From JBBDSJ01 sp040905025 (GTDB lineage Bacteria > Pseudomonadota > Gammaproteobacteria > Methylohalomonadales > Methylohalomonadaceae): DNA of 63,397 bases. Where the stretch lies: positions 1 to 63,397 of the forward strand of contig JBBDSJ010000008.1 in NCBI GenBank assembly GCA_040905025.1. Reading direction: 5' to 3'. Made by a program: the position numbers and the translations under genes. A model generated the notes under the pieces. The model was not told where the DNA came from. It did not search any database and worked only from the letters and a program-made list of their open reading frames with translations. This document shows, piece by piece, positions 52,654 through 61,534 of this stretch. The stretch's first letter is position 1. Every line of letters starts with the position of its first letter.

Positions 52654-54057
52654 ATGGCACAGACAGGCCATTCGGCAGCGGGGCACGGGCGTTCACGAAA
52701 ATCCATTCATGGTCAGTGGACATCGCGTTGGGCATTTATCCTGGCCGCGGCGGGGTCAGCCGTCGGTCTCGGCAATATCTGGCGGTTTCCGTATATCACC
52801 GGTGAATACGGTGGTGGCGCGTTTGTATTGGTTTACCTGATCTGTGTAGTACTGGTCGGTATTCCCATCATGATGGCCGAAGTGTTACTGGGCCGCCGTG
52901 GCCGGCAAAGCCCGATTAATACCATGCGTACGCTGGGTGCGGAGGAGGGAGGCACTGAGCACTGGCAGTATCTGGGCTGGATGGGGGTGGTCGCCGGATT
53001 TTTGATACTGTCATTTTACAGTGTCGTCGGCGGCTGGACGCTCGCCTATATCATGCGTGCTGCCAGTGGCATGTTCACCGGCGCAACGGCTACAGATACG
53101 GAAGCCATGTTTGTTTCACTGGTTGGTGATGCCGAGCGATTGCTGGCCTGGCATACCATCTTTATGGTCATGACTGTTGTGGTCGTTGCGCGCGGTGTGC
53201 AGCATGGCCTGGAAAAAGCGGTGCGGTTTCTGATGCCGGCGCTGTTATTGCTGTTGTTGGTCATGGTCGGTTATGCCATGAGTACGTCCGGATTCATTCC
53301 GGCAGTTGAATATCTGTTCAAGCCGGATTTCAGCAAACTTAGCGCCGATGCCATATTGGCGGCACTCGGCCAGGCATTCTTCAGCATGAGCCTTGGCATG
53401 GGCGCGATCATGATCTATGGCTCCTATCTGCCTGCCAAAGCCTCGATTCCAAAAACTGTATTCTACATCGCTGCCATGGATATTACCGTGGCCATCATGG
53501 CCGGACTGGCTATTTTTCCGCTGGTGTTCAGTTTCGGACTTGAGCCCGGTCAGGGAACCGGTTTGATCTTCCAGACATTGCCCATTGCGTTCGGACAGAT
53601 GCCGTACGGCGGCCTGTTTGCCACATTGTTTTTTGTATTGTTGATGTTCGCTGCATGGACGTCTTCCATCTCCTTGCTGGAGCCAGCGGTGGCGTGGCTG
53701 GCAGAAAACCGCGGCATTAAACGCATCAACGCCTCCATACTCACCGGTATTGTGGCATGGGTAATGGGGGTAGGCTCATTGCTGTCTTTCAATCATTGGT
53801 CGGGCAATACATTATTTGGCAAAACCTTTTTTGACCTGGTTGAATACCTGACTACCAACATCATGTTGCCGCTGGGCGGCTTGCTCACGGCGGTATTCGC
53901 CGCCTGGATCATGTCTCGCCATGCCAGTGCAGAAGAGCTGGGTGGTGATACGTTCGGCTATATGATCTGGCGAGTCACTACCCGTTATATTGCGCCGCTG
54001 GGTGTGTTGCTGGTCTTTATGGAAGCGACAGGAATTATCAATTTAAGCAGGCTTTAG
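52654..54057 (+). CDS. sodium-dependent transporter, NSS (SNF) family
   Basis: A 467-residue membrane protein with about eleven to twelve helices of the LeuT fold. TM1 has the signature AAAGSAVGLGNIWRFPYITGE with Na+ and substrate contacts, and TM6 region SFGLEP. It probably takes up an amino acid or related amine with sodium. GGAG precedes the ATG. It lies between smpB and ratA, which are neighbours in Pseudomonas, so it is an insertion into that order. Confidence 0.92.
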   Translation: MAQTGHSAAGHGRSRKSIHGQWTSRWAFILAAAGSAVGLGNIWRFPYITGEYGGGAFVLVYLICVVLVGIPIMMAEVLLGRRGRQSPINTMRTLGAEEGGTEHWQYLGWMGVVAGFLILSFYSVVGGWTLAYIMRAASGMFTGATATDTEAMFVSLVGDAERLLAWHTIFMVMTVVVVARGVQHGLEKAVRFLMPALLLLLLVMVGYAMSTSGFIPAVEYLFKPDFSKLSADAILAALGQAFFSMSLGMGAIMIYGSYLPAKASIPKTVFYIAAMDITVAIMAGLAIFPLVFSFGLEPGQGTGLIFQTLPIAFGQMPYGGLFATLFFVLLMFAAWTSSISLLEPAVAWLAENRGIKRINASILTGIVAWVMGVGSLLSFNHWSGNTLFGKTFFDLVEYLTTNIMLPLGGLLTAVFAAWIMSRHASAEELGGDTFGYMIWRVTTRYIAPLGVLLVFMEATGIINLSRL

Positions 54058-54067
54058 ACAGATTCAG

Positions 54068-54496
54068 ATGACACAAATCAATAAAACTGCACAAGTGCCC
54101 TACAGTGCAGAACAGATGTATCAACTGGTTGATGATGTCGAGAAGTACCCGGATTTTTTGCCCTGGTGCAGTAATGTGAGGATACTGCGTCAGATGGATG
54201 CAGAAGTTGAAGCGCAGATATCAATGGCATTGGGTAAACTGCAACAGAGTTTTACTACCCGCAATACCGGGGAGCCGCCGGTGCGGCTCAGGATGGATTT
54301 ACTTGAAGGCCCGTTTCAGTATCTGCATGGGCGTTGGGAGTTTGAGCCAGCCGGTTCGGGTTGCCGGGTATCACTGGATATGGATTTTGAATTCAAGAAC
54401 AAACTCGTACGCATGGCACTGGGCGGTGCATTTAACAAGATCGTCAATAGCCTGATGTCGGCTTTTGTCCAGCGTGCACATCAGCTCTATGGCTGA
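54068..54496 (+). CDS. ratA: RatA/Coq10-like START-domain protein
   Basis: 142 residues with the START-like fold: KTAQVPYSAEQMYQLVDDVEKYPDFLPWC at the N-terminus and NKLVRMALGGAFNKIVNSLMSAFVQRA at the C-terminus. In E. coli RatA was reported to block 70S formation; family relatives bind ubiquinone (Coq10). Its stop overlaps the rnfH start by eight bases. It precedes rnfH as in most gammaproteobacteria. Confidence 0.94.
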   Translation: MTQINKTAQVPYSAEQMYQLVDDVEKYPDFLPWCSNVRILRQMDAEVEAQISMALGKLQQSFTTRNTGEPPVRLRMDLLEGPFQYLHGRWEFEPAGSGCRVSLDMDFEFKNKLVRMALGGAFNKIVNSLMSAFVQRAHQLYG

Positions 54497-54827
54497 AATC
54501 CTGCATGTCGAGGTTGTCTATGCGCTGCGTGACGACGTCAGTTGTGTCAGTCTGACTTTAGCATCTGGCAGTACTCTGGGGCAGGCAATAGAAGCTTCCG
54601 GATTGTTGCAGAAATTCACCGGGATTGATCTCGACCGCAATCGTGTTGGAATTTTTGGCAAGTTGTATCCGCTGGATCATGTATTGTCCGATGGCGATCG
54701 CGTCGAAATCTATCGGCCGCTGCTGGTTGATCCAAAAGAGAGCCGGCGCCGGCGTGCCGCAAAGAAAGCCAAGCACGAAAAATCTTCCCGGACGGCAAAA
54801 CAGAGTCATTCCCCGAGCCAGTCATGA
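54489..54827 (+). CDS. rnfH: RnfH family ubiquitin-like protein
   Basis: The start at 54489 gives 112 residues beginning MAEILHVEVVYALRDDVSCV. The beta-grasp fold is recognised by GSTLGQAIEASGL, VGIFGKLYPLDHVLSDGDRVEIYRPL and the DPKESRRRRAAK end. The C-terminus is unusually long and basic. Function is not established. It overlaps ratA and is followed by btuC. Confidence 0.93.
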   Translation: MAEILHVEVVYALRDDVSCVSLTLASGSTLGQAIEASGLLQKFTGIDLDRNRVGIFGKLYPLDHVLSDGDRVEIYRPLLVDPKESRRRRAAKKAKHEKSSRTAKQSHSPSQS

Positions 54828-54882
54828 CCCTCCCTGCCCGAACCCCTGCAGACCAGTATTACACACCGGGACACAGCAACTG

Positions 54883-55860
54883 ATGCGTGTCATGCCGTTT
54901 GCCGGTCTTTTGCTTGTCACCGCTGCCATTGCCGTCATCAGTTTGCTGACCGGCAGCGCCGATGTTGGCTGGCAGGATCTGTGGTTGTTGCTGACGGGTG
55001 AGACTGAGCCATTTGTGCGGCAGGTCATTATGGAATTGCGTTTGCCACGGACGTTGAATGGATTTCTGGTTGGTGCCTTGCTGGCGCTGGCCGGTGTATT
55101 GATGCAGGTATTACTGCGTAATCCGTTGGCCGAACCCTACATTCTGGGAGTATCCGGGGGCGCTGCGGCAGGTGCCCTGCTGGTGGTATTAGTGACCGGC
55201 AGCCAGCTCTGGCTCGGTGGTGGTGCAATGACCGGTGCCTTGTTGTCGATACTATTGGTGTTCATGCTTGCGCATGGCCGCGGTGAATGGCAACCGTTAC
55301 GCCTGTTGCTCACCGGTGTCGTATTGGCAGCAGGCTGGGGTGCGCTGGTCAGTTTTCTGCTGGTAATCAGTCCGTTGCAGTCACTGCGCAGCATGTTGTT
55401 CTGGTTGATGGGTGATTTGAGTCAGTCCGGCAGTTTGGTCTGGCCCGGTCTGGTTTTATTTATCGGCTTGTTACTGGCGCTGGTACTGGCACGTTCCCTG
55501 AATCTGCTGTTGCGTGGTGACCGCGAAGCGGCGGCACTTGGTGTCGCGGTCAGACCGGTGCGCGGTATGTTGTATGTGATCAGCGCCTTGTTGACGGCGA
55601 CGGCGGTCGTGCAGGCAGGCACGATCGGTTTTGTCGGTCTGGTTGTGCCACATTTGCTGCGGCTCTGGCTCGGTGCGGATCACCGTTTGCTGATCCCGGC
55701 CAGTGTGCTCGCCGGTGGTAGCCTGGTGATGCTGGCGGATTTGCTGGCGCGCAGTTTGTTGGCGCCGCAGCAGTTGCCGGTAGGTGTGTTGACCGCATTT
55801 ATTGGCGTGCCGCTGTTCCTGTTTCTGTTGCAGCGTCAGGCCGGAGCACAACGGCCGTGA
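54883..55860 (+). CDS. btuC: cobalamin/iron-siderophore type ABC permease (BtuC/FecCD family)
   Basis: 325 residues from the ATG at 54883 (the longer open frame overlaps rnfH out of frame). About ten helices; signatures are LRLPRTLNGFLVGALLALAGVLMQ, NPLAEPYILGVSGGAA and GFVGLVVPHLLRLWLGADHR. It is the transmembrane half of a vitamin B12-type importer. The ATPase gene overlaps by four bases and a BtuF-like binding protein faces it, which favours cobalamin over siderophores. No cobalamin riboswitch was seen. Confidence 0.9.
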   Translation: MRVMPFAGLLLVTAAIAVISLLTGSADVGWQDLWLLLTGETEPFVRQVIMELRLPRTLNGFLVGALLALAGVLMQVLLRNPLAEPYILGVSGGAAAGALLVVLVTGSQLWLGGGAMTGALLSILLVFMLAHGRGEWQPLRLLLTGVVLAAGWGALVSFLLVISPLQSLRSMLFWLMGDLSQSGSLVWPGLVLFIGLLLALVLARSLNLLLRGDREAAALGVAVRPVRGMLYVISALLTATAVVQAGTIGFVGLVVPHLLRLWLGADHRLLIPASVLAGGSLVMLADLLARSLLAPQQLPVGVLTAFIGVPLFLFLLQRQAGAQRP

Positions 55861-56621
55861 GCCTGTTAAGCACCCGGCAATTAAGCGTCAGCATCGGCGG
55901 CCGGACATTATGCGAAAATCTTGATCTGAGCATTACTGCAGGCCAGACCTGGGCGGTATTGGGCGCCAACGGTGCCGGCAAGACAACATTGTTGCATACG
56001 CTGGCCGGTCTGCATCCGGCGGCGGCAGGTGAAATCAATTATCTTGATCGGCCGCTGGCCAGCTGGTCGGCCCGCGCACTGGCCTGTATTCGCGGGATTT
56101 TATTGCAAGACAGTCAGGATGCCTTTCCGGCGACCGTGCTGGAAACGGTGTTGACCGGCCGGCATCCGTATCTGCGGTTCTGGGAATTTGAAGGTGCGGC
56201 TGATCAGGCACTGGCCGAATCATTACTGCAGGATGTTGAGTTGCAGGCCATGGCCATGCGGCGCACGGATACCCTGTCCGGTGGTGAACGCCGGCGTTTG
56301 GCCATTGCGACCTTGCTTGCCCAGAATCCGCAAATATTCCTGCTTGATGAACCCGCCAATCATCTGGATTTGCGCCGCCAACTGGTATTGCTGGAATTGA
56401 TGCAGGAACGTTGTTTTGCAAAGCAGGGCGCACTGCTGATGAGTTTGCACGACATCAATATGGCCTTGCGTATGTGCAGTCATGCGTTGCTGTTATTTGA
56501 AAATGAAACGCTTGCCGGCCCGGTTGCCGAAGTACTGACGCTTGCCAATATTGAAAAGCTGTATGGTTGTCGCATGAAGACTATTAATGATAACGGGACG
56601 TTATTTTACTGGCCGGTTTGA
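55857..56621 (+). CDS. btuD: ABC transporter ATP-binding protein, BtuD type
   Basis: 254 residues starting at a GTG overlapping the permease stop (GTGA). Walker A GANGAGKTTLLHTLAG near residue 39, signature LSGGERRRLAIATLLAQ, Walker B IFLLDEPANHLDL and H-loop MSLHDINMA are intact. It energises the permease encoded before it. It converges on the binding-protein gene with two bases between the stops. Confidence 0.92.
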   Translation: MSLLSTRQLSVSIGGRTLCENLDLSITAGQTWAVLGANGAGKTTLLHTLAGLHPAAAGEINYLDRPLASWSARALACIRGILLQDSQDAFPATVLETVLTGRHPYLRFWEFEGAADQALAESLLQDVELQAMAMRRTDTLSGGERRRLAIATLLAQNPQIFLLDEPANHLDLRRQLVLLELMQERCFAKQGALLMSLHDINMALRMCSHALLLFENETLAGPVAEVLTLANIEKLYGCRMKTINDNGTLFYWPV

Positions 56622-56623
56622 TT

Positions 56624-57541
56624 TCAAGGCAGTCCTGAATGTTGCCGTGCAGTGTCGATTTGTTTGCACATGATTGCAGCGCCCTCCAGGATGCGCGGGC
56701 TGTGGCGTTGCAGCAAGTCCGGGTTGATATGATAGATCTGGTCATTGCGAACGGCTTTCAGGTTTGACCATTGTTGCCATTCATCGAGCCAGTAGGGGCG
56801 TTCATTATTATCTCCACTGGCGATAATAATGTCCGGGTCGGCGGCGAGAACCGATTCGGTATCGACTGCTGGTGCCAGTTGCTGCATTGACGCAAAAATA
56901 TTGTTGCCGCCACACAGGCTGATGATTTGATCAATCAAATGATCGCCGGCGATCGTAATCAGCGGTTGCCCCCAGATTTGATAAAACACCTGCACAGGTT
57001 TGCGGCCATGGTATCTGTGTTTCAGGTCTTTCAGCTCGCTGCGAAAATTTGCAGCAGCCTGTTCGGCAACATCTTCATTACCTGTCAGTATGCCCAAATC
57101 GGTGATGGTTGCAGCGATGTCAGTCAAGCTTTCCGGTTCGGACAGGTACAGCGGCAGTTTCAGTCTCTCAAGCTGTTTCAACTGGGTCAGTGAGTTACCG
57201 CTGGTCCAGCCCAGCAGCAGATCCGGTTGCAATGAGAAGATGGCTTCCAGATCAAGATTGTTGGCATCGCCAACCAGAGGTAGTGATTTTGCAGCGGAAG
57301 GGTAATCACTGTATCTGACAGTGCCGACGATTTGACCTGCAGCACCGGCGGCATAGAGTAATTCGGTAAGATGTGGCGCCAAGCTGATGACCCGGGCTGC
57401 CGGTTGGGGTAGTGCCACGACACGATCTTCATCGTCAGTGACGCTGACTCTGGCAGGAATACTCGCCGACCAGACCAGCCCGCAGAGCAGACATATTATC
57501 TGTGAGATGCCAGTCCCGGATTTAAATCTCGTTGTCGTCAA
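56624..57541 (-). CDS. btuF: periplasmic cobalamin-binding protein (BtuF-like)
   Basis: A class III binding protein of 305 residues: signal (ICLLCGLVWSASIPARV), then RVISLAPHLTELLYAAGAAGQIVG, YPSAAKSLPLVGDANNLDLEAIFSLQPDLLLGW and a second lobe ending near VRNDQIYHINPDLLQRHSPR. The arrangement fits BtuF. The start is a TTG at 57541, inside the end of bamE, as no ATG is available. It faces btuCD on the other strand, so the importer is split in two transcripts. Confidence 0.88.
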   Translation of the reverse strand: MTTTRFKSGTGISQIICLLCGLVWSASIPARVSVTDDEDRVVALPQPAARVISLAPHLTELLYAAGAAGQIVGTVRYSDYPSAAKSLPLVGDANNLDLEAIFSLQPDLLLGWTSGNSLTQLKQLERLKLPLYLSEPESLTDIAATITDLGILTGNEDVAEQAAANFRSELKDLKHRYHGRKPVQVFYQIWGQPLITIAGDHLIDQIISLCGGNNIFASMQQLAPAVDTESVLAADPDIIIASGDNNERPYWLDEWQQWSNLKAVRNDQIYHINPDLLQRHSPRILEGAAIMCKQIDTARQHSGLP

Positions 57542-58079
57542 CCTCTATCACTTCCATATTTTCTTCCGCGCGTTGTTCTGTCTCGGTAGCAGGCTCCCCG
57601 GTCGTGCCGGCGTCAGCTTCGGGCTCCTCGCTGCTGCCTCGCCCTACCCAGCCAAACAGGCCACGCCGACTCCGATCCGCCGGTACTTCAACGGTACGCG
57701 GTTCTACCCGTGCCGGTGCCGGTTCACGCAGGCCATCAGCAACTTTCATATCACCGGTAATGTGACTGAGTTTCTCATCATCATCAAAATGTAGCGTCAG
57801 GTGGCGTTGTTCGCGTGTACGAATGCCTTTTTCAAAGGTATAAACATATTCCCAGCGATTCGTGCGGAATGAATCGACCAGCACGGGTGAACCCATGATG
57901 AAGCGAGCCTGGGATTTATCCATACCGCGTTTGAGCTGGTCGACCATGCCTTGCTCAATAACATTGCCCTGCTGGATGTCTACGCGGTAGACAAATGGTA
58001 ATTTCCAGTTGTAGTTGCCGCAGCCGGTCAGCAGTGCCAGCAGGACGAGCGTGAGCAGATTTTGGATGGTGTGGCGCAT
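57522..58079 (-). CDS. bamE: outer-membrane assembly lipoprotein BamE (OmlA/SmpA) with long acidic tail
   Basis: BamE is a lipoprotein of the BAM complex. Signal peptide with lipobox LLTGC (Cys20); the core reads VYRVDIQQGNVIEQGMVDQLKRGMDKSQARFIMGSP and NRWEYVYTFEKG. At 185 residues it is longer than the E. coli protein (113): residues 120-185 form a charged extension rich in Glu, Asp and Thr. It is divergent from fur, as in Pseudomonas. Confidence 0.93.
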   Translation of the reverse strand: MRHTIQNLLTLVLLALLTGCGNYNWKLPFVYRVDIQQGNVIEQGMVDQLKRGMDKSQARFIMGSPVLVDSFRTNRWEYVYTFEKGIRTREQRHLTLHFDDDEKLSHITGDMKVADGLREPAPARVEPRTVEVPADRSRRGLFGWVGRGSSEEPEADAGTTGEPATETEQRAEENMEVIEVDDNEI

Positions 58080-58242
58080 AATAACGAGTAATTCGGTTGT
58101 GGGTCGTCGTGGCGACCAGAATATACAAAAACCGGATTATAAATGACTGCGTCAGGATTTTCCGGTTGGTTTTGATATAATCAGCCAATAGCAGGATTAT
58201 CTGCTAAGTTATCAAAATGTGACCGCAACCCAGGAGCCTGTC

Positions 58243-58644
58243 GTGGAAGCCCAAGATCTGAAAAAAGCCGGACTCAAGGCGACACTGCCACGGATCCGCA
58301 TTCTGCAGATTCTCGAGGAATCAGAACTCAAACACATGAGCGCCGAGGATGTCTACAAGGCCCTGATTGGCGTCGGTGAGGAAGTCGGCCTGGCAACAAT
58401 CTACCGGGTATTGACCCAGTTTGAAGCCGCCGGCCTCGTCATGCGGCACAATTTCGATGGCGGGCATTCAGTATTTGAGCTGAACGAAGGCGAACATCAT
58501 GACCATATGGTTTGTGTGCAAACCGACAAGGTCATTGAGTTTCGTAACGAACAGATCGAGAAACTTCAGCGCGAAATCGCCAGCAAACACGGCTATGAAC
58601 TGGTCGATCACAGTCTGGTGTTATACGTAAAACCAAAAAAATAG
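58243..58644 (+). CDS. fur: ferric uptake regulator Fur
   Basis: Fur represses iron-uptake genes when bound to Fe2+. The GTG at 58243 has AGGAG upstream and gives MEAQDLKKAGLKATLPR, close to known Fur starts; an in-frame GTG at 58219 would add eight residues. The winged helix (ATLPRIRILQIL to ATIYRVL), the metal site EHHDHMVC and the dimer domain are present. The second Cys of the CxxC pair is absent (CVQTDKV), as in Pseudomonas Fur. It is divergent from bamE. Confidence 0.95.
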   Translation: MEAQDLKKAGLKATLPRIRILQILEESELKHMSAEDVYKALIGVGEEVGLATIYRVLTQFEAAGLVMRHNFDGGHSVFELNEGEHHDHMVCVQTDKVIEFRNEQIEKLQREIASKHGYELVDHSLVLYVKPKK

Positions 58645-58689
58645 TGATTCACGGGCGCTGCGCCGGCGCTGGTCAGGCCGCCTGATTCA

Positions 58690-60351
58690 CTATCCCGCCA
58701 GCATTTCCTTTGCATGTGCCCGGGTCTGATCAGTGATCTTCAATCCGCCGAGCATGCGGGCGATCTCTTCAACCCGCTCATCCACTGATAATTCATGTAC
58801 CCGGGTGCGGGTTTCGCTGTCACCGGTCATTTTCAATACGCGCAGATGTTGCTGACCGAGTGAGGCCACCTGCGGCAGATGCGTGACACAAAATATTTGC
58901 CGGTGCTGACCGAGTTCCTGCAGCAGCTTGCCGACAATCTCTGCCACACCACCCCCGATACCGGCATCAACTTCGTCAAAAATCAGGGTCGGTACGCCAT
59001 TATCACGACTGCCGATGACCTGGATTGCCAGGCTGATACGTGACAGCTCGCCACCGGAGGCTACTTTGGCCATTGATCGCAGCGGCTGCCCCGGATTGGT
59101 GGTGACCTGAAACTCGATTCGATCCGTGCCGGTGCGGCTGATAGCGGCATCCGTGTCGTGCTGGACCTCAATCGCAAAAACAGCACCGGCCATGCCGAGG
59201 CTGTGCAATTGTTCGCTGACTGCTGCCGCGAGCGTTGCCGCAGCCTGTTGGCGCTGGTCATGCAGTGTTTTTGCAGCTGCCTGGTAATCAGCGAGTGCGG
59301 CAGCTTGTGCTGCCTGTAGCTCTTCATGGCGGGCGTCACTGGATTCGAGCAGTTCGACCTCCTGTTGCAGGCCGGCCAGATGGTCAGCCAGCGCTTCGGG
59401 TTTGACCTGATGCTTGCGGGCCAGATCATGCAACAGGCCGAGCCGGGTTTCGACGGTCTGTAATTGACCGGGGTCAAGATCGAGTTTGTCGAGATAATGC
59501 CGCAGTTCATCGGCGGCTTCCTGCAATTGAATATTGGCCGCCTCGAGCAGGTTTAGCGTTGATTCCAGTGCCGGATCGAAGCGCAGCAGGTCACGCAGGG
59601 ATTTCTCCATCCGGTTGAGGATGACACTGATAGCAGCGTCATCCTCGCTGAGCTGGTTGTGCGCGGCCTGACTGACTTCCAGCAGCCGCTGGGCATTGGC
59701 GAGCCGGGAATGCTCAACTTCCAGTTCAGCATACTCACCGCTGGCCGGATTTGCTTCAGCCAGTTCATTCACCTGATAGCGCAACAATTCCAGCCGCGCA
59801 TTGCGATCCTGACCGGCGGTTCCGAGTTGCTGCAGTTGCCGCTGAATTTCATGCCAGCGTTCGTAACTTTCGGCTACGGTCTCAAGCGCAGATGCGTAGC
59901 CACCATAGTTATCCAGCAAGACCCGCTGTTGATCACGTTTCAGTAATGACTGGTTGGCATGTTGGCCATGAATATCGACCAGAAAATCACCTATCGCACG
60001 CAGTGTTTGTGCCGTCACCGGGCTGCCGTTGACGAAACCACGCGAGCGGCCATCAGCGTTCACAATGCGCCGGATCAATAACTCCTCATCCGGCTCAATG
60101 GCCTGTTCATCCAGCAAGCTAGTCAGCAAGGTATCGGCCGGAGGTTTGAATGTTGCACTGATTTCACAGCGATCAGCACCGGCCCGCAGCATGGCACTGT
60201 CGGCACGGCCGCCGAGGATCAAATCCAGCGCATCAACAATGATGGATTTACCGGCACCGGTTTCACCGGTTAACACCGTCATCGCCGACTGGAATTTGAG
60301 CTCCAGTTCGTCAATAACGGCAAAGTTGCGAATGTGCAGGCCGGTCAGCAT
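58690..60351 (-). CDS. recN: DNA repair protein RecN
   Basis: RecN is an SMC-like ATPase for double-strand-break repair. The start at 60351 gives 553 residues beginning MLTGLHIRNFAVIDELEL. Walker A GETGAGKSIIVDALDLILGGRA near 30, a central coiled coil (about 155-385), signature ASGGELSRISLA and Walker B LIFDEVDAGIGG. It is convergent with fur and downstream of nadK. I found no GTTC-N7-GTTC box before it. Confidence 0.95.
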   Translation of the reverse strand: MLTGLHIRNFAVIDELELKFQSAMTVLTGETGAGKSIIVDALDLILGGRADSAMLRAGADRCEISATFKPPADTLLTSLLDEQAIEPDEELLIRRIVNADGRSRGFVNGSPVTAQTLRAIGDFLVDIHGQHANQSLLKRDQQRVLLDNYGGYASALETVAESYERWHEIQRQLQQLGTAGQDRNARLELLRYQVNELAEANPASGEYAELEVEHSRLANAQRLLEVSQAAHNQLSEDDAAISVILNRMEKSLRDLLRFDPALESTLNLLEAANIQLQEAADELRHYLDKLDLDPGQLQTVETRLGLLHDLARKHQVKPEALADHLAGLQQEVELLESSDARHEELQAAQAAALADYQAAAKTLHDQRQQAAATLAAAVSEQLHSLGMAGAVFAIEVQHDTDAAISRTGTDRIEFQVTTNPGQPLRSMAKVASGGELSRISLAIQVIGSRDNGVPTLIFDEVDAGIGGGVAEIVGKLLQELGQHRQIFCVTHLPQVASLGQQHLRVLKMTGDSETRTRVHELSVDERVEEIARMLGGLKITDQTRAHAKEMLAG

Positions 60352-60469
60352 TGAACCGTGAACCGTGAGCCATCGACCATGATGCCTGCAATGCGCATTA
60401 CATGAGAGCTTCCAGTTAGATATGTATTCAGCATGGAAATTTACGTGCCGCGATTCACGGACGACGTTG

Positions 60470-61342
60470 TTAGCACAATTCCCGGCCCCAGTGCAATTTG
60501 GTCCGCAATACGCGGAAATGCTCATGCTCGGCCGGGTGGATAAATTGTATTGCGCGTTCCATACGATTGACTAAAACCCGATCGCCGGCCTGCAGTTCAA
60601 TCAATGTGTCACCGTCAGCTGACAGCCTTGCTTGATCTGCTGCCTGGCTGATAATCGTGACTTCGATCTGGGCGTTACCCGAGACAACAATCGGCCGGTT
60701 ACTGAGGTTATGCGGGCTGATCGGCACCAGCGCAATGGCATCTACAGCCGGATGCAGGATCGGGCCGCCGCTGGACATGGCGTAGGCGGTAGAACCGGTA
60801 GGCGTTGCGATAATCAGGCCATCGGCACGTTGGCAATTCACCAGATGACCGTCGATATGCGTATCAAATTCGATCAGGCGCGCGGTATTCCATTTCTGAA
60901 TGATAATGTCATTGATGGCCTCGCAGTTATGTACAACGCTGCCGCGGCGGCTGACTGCGCCCTGCAAAATGGCGCGGCTGTCACTATCAAATTCGCCCTT
61001 CAGGATCGGGCCCAGATGTTCGGCAATGCTGTCCGCCGGCACATCTGCCAGGAATCCGAGCCGGCCAAGATTGATGCCGAGTAACGGCACGTCGTAGCCG
61101 GACAGCTTGTGTGCTGCTTTCAGCATGGTGCCATCACCACCGATCGTAATTGCCAGATCACAATGCGCGCCGATCTCTGCCGCCGGTATGGTGCGCAGAT
61201 CGCTGCGGCCGAGGATTTCCGTGCAACATTCATCCAGCACCAGCGTGCGCTGTTGCTCCTGCAGATACTGCACGAGATAAGTCAATGTGTCGCGGATTTC
61301 AGTGGCGCCACTTTTGGCAATCAGGCCGATGCGTTCGAACAT
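60470..61342 (-). CDS. nadK: NAD kinase NadK
   Basis: NadK phosphorylates NAD to NADP. 290 residues with the GGDGTMLKAAH motif near residue 70, NDIIIQ, and PTGSTAYAMSSGGPILHP. It is divergent from hrcA; the 168-bp region between holds the CIRCE element. It sits upstream of recN with about 118 bases between. Confidence 0.95.
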   Translation of the reverse strand: MFERIGLIAKSGATEIRDTLTYLVQYLQEQQRTLVLDECCTEILGRSDLRTIPAAEIGAHCDLAITIGGDGTMLKAAHKLSGYDVPLLGINLGRLGFLADVPADSIAEHLGPILKGEFDSDSRAILQGAVSRRGSVVHNCEAINDIIIQKWNTARLIEFDTHIDGHLVNCQRADGLIIATPTGSTAYAMSSGGPILHPAVDAIALVPISPHNLSNRPIVVSGNAQIEVTIISQAADQARLSADGDTLIELQAGDRVLVNRMERAIQFIHPAEHEHFRVLRTKLHWGRELC

Positions 61343-61468
61343 GCAAGCTATTCCGGGTAGGTGACCGCCAAACTTAGCACGGCGTCAGACGCACGCCAAC
61401 ATACCGCAACAGTAAAATTATGTTCATCCCGTCGTGTAACGCCTGTCGCCGGCAGCAGAACGATAGTT

Positions 61469-61495
61469 TTGACACTCTCGACAAGAGAGTGCTAA
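61469..61495. promoter_or_regulatory. CIRCE element (HrcA operator) overlapping a -35 box
   Basis: TTGACACTC-N9-GAGTGCTAA matches the CIRCE consensus TTAGCACTC-N9-GAGTGCTAA with two changes in the left arm, which make it a perfect -35 box TTGACA. A TAAATT (61493) 18 bp on could be the -10. HrcA bound here would block its own promoter. Confidence 0.88.
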
Positions 61496-61534
61496 ATTCA
61501 ATCTACCCAGTTGTCCCAGGCGCCTTTCTTGACA

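Noticed and set aside
54625..54882. In-frame upstream extension of the BtuC permease
   Set aside because: It overlaps rnfH in another frame, is not hydrophobic in the way of the family, and the ATG at 54883 directly precedes the first membrane helix.
58175..58200. ATAATC...GATTAT inverted repeat before fur as a Fur box
   Set aside because: Only six bases per arm with a 12-bp spacer; it does not resemble the 19-bp Fur box.
60352..60380. GAAC-CGT-GAAC direct repeat before recN as a LexA box
   Set aside because: The spacing is three, not seven, bases, so it does not match the boxes before lexA.
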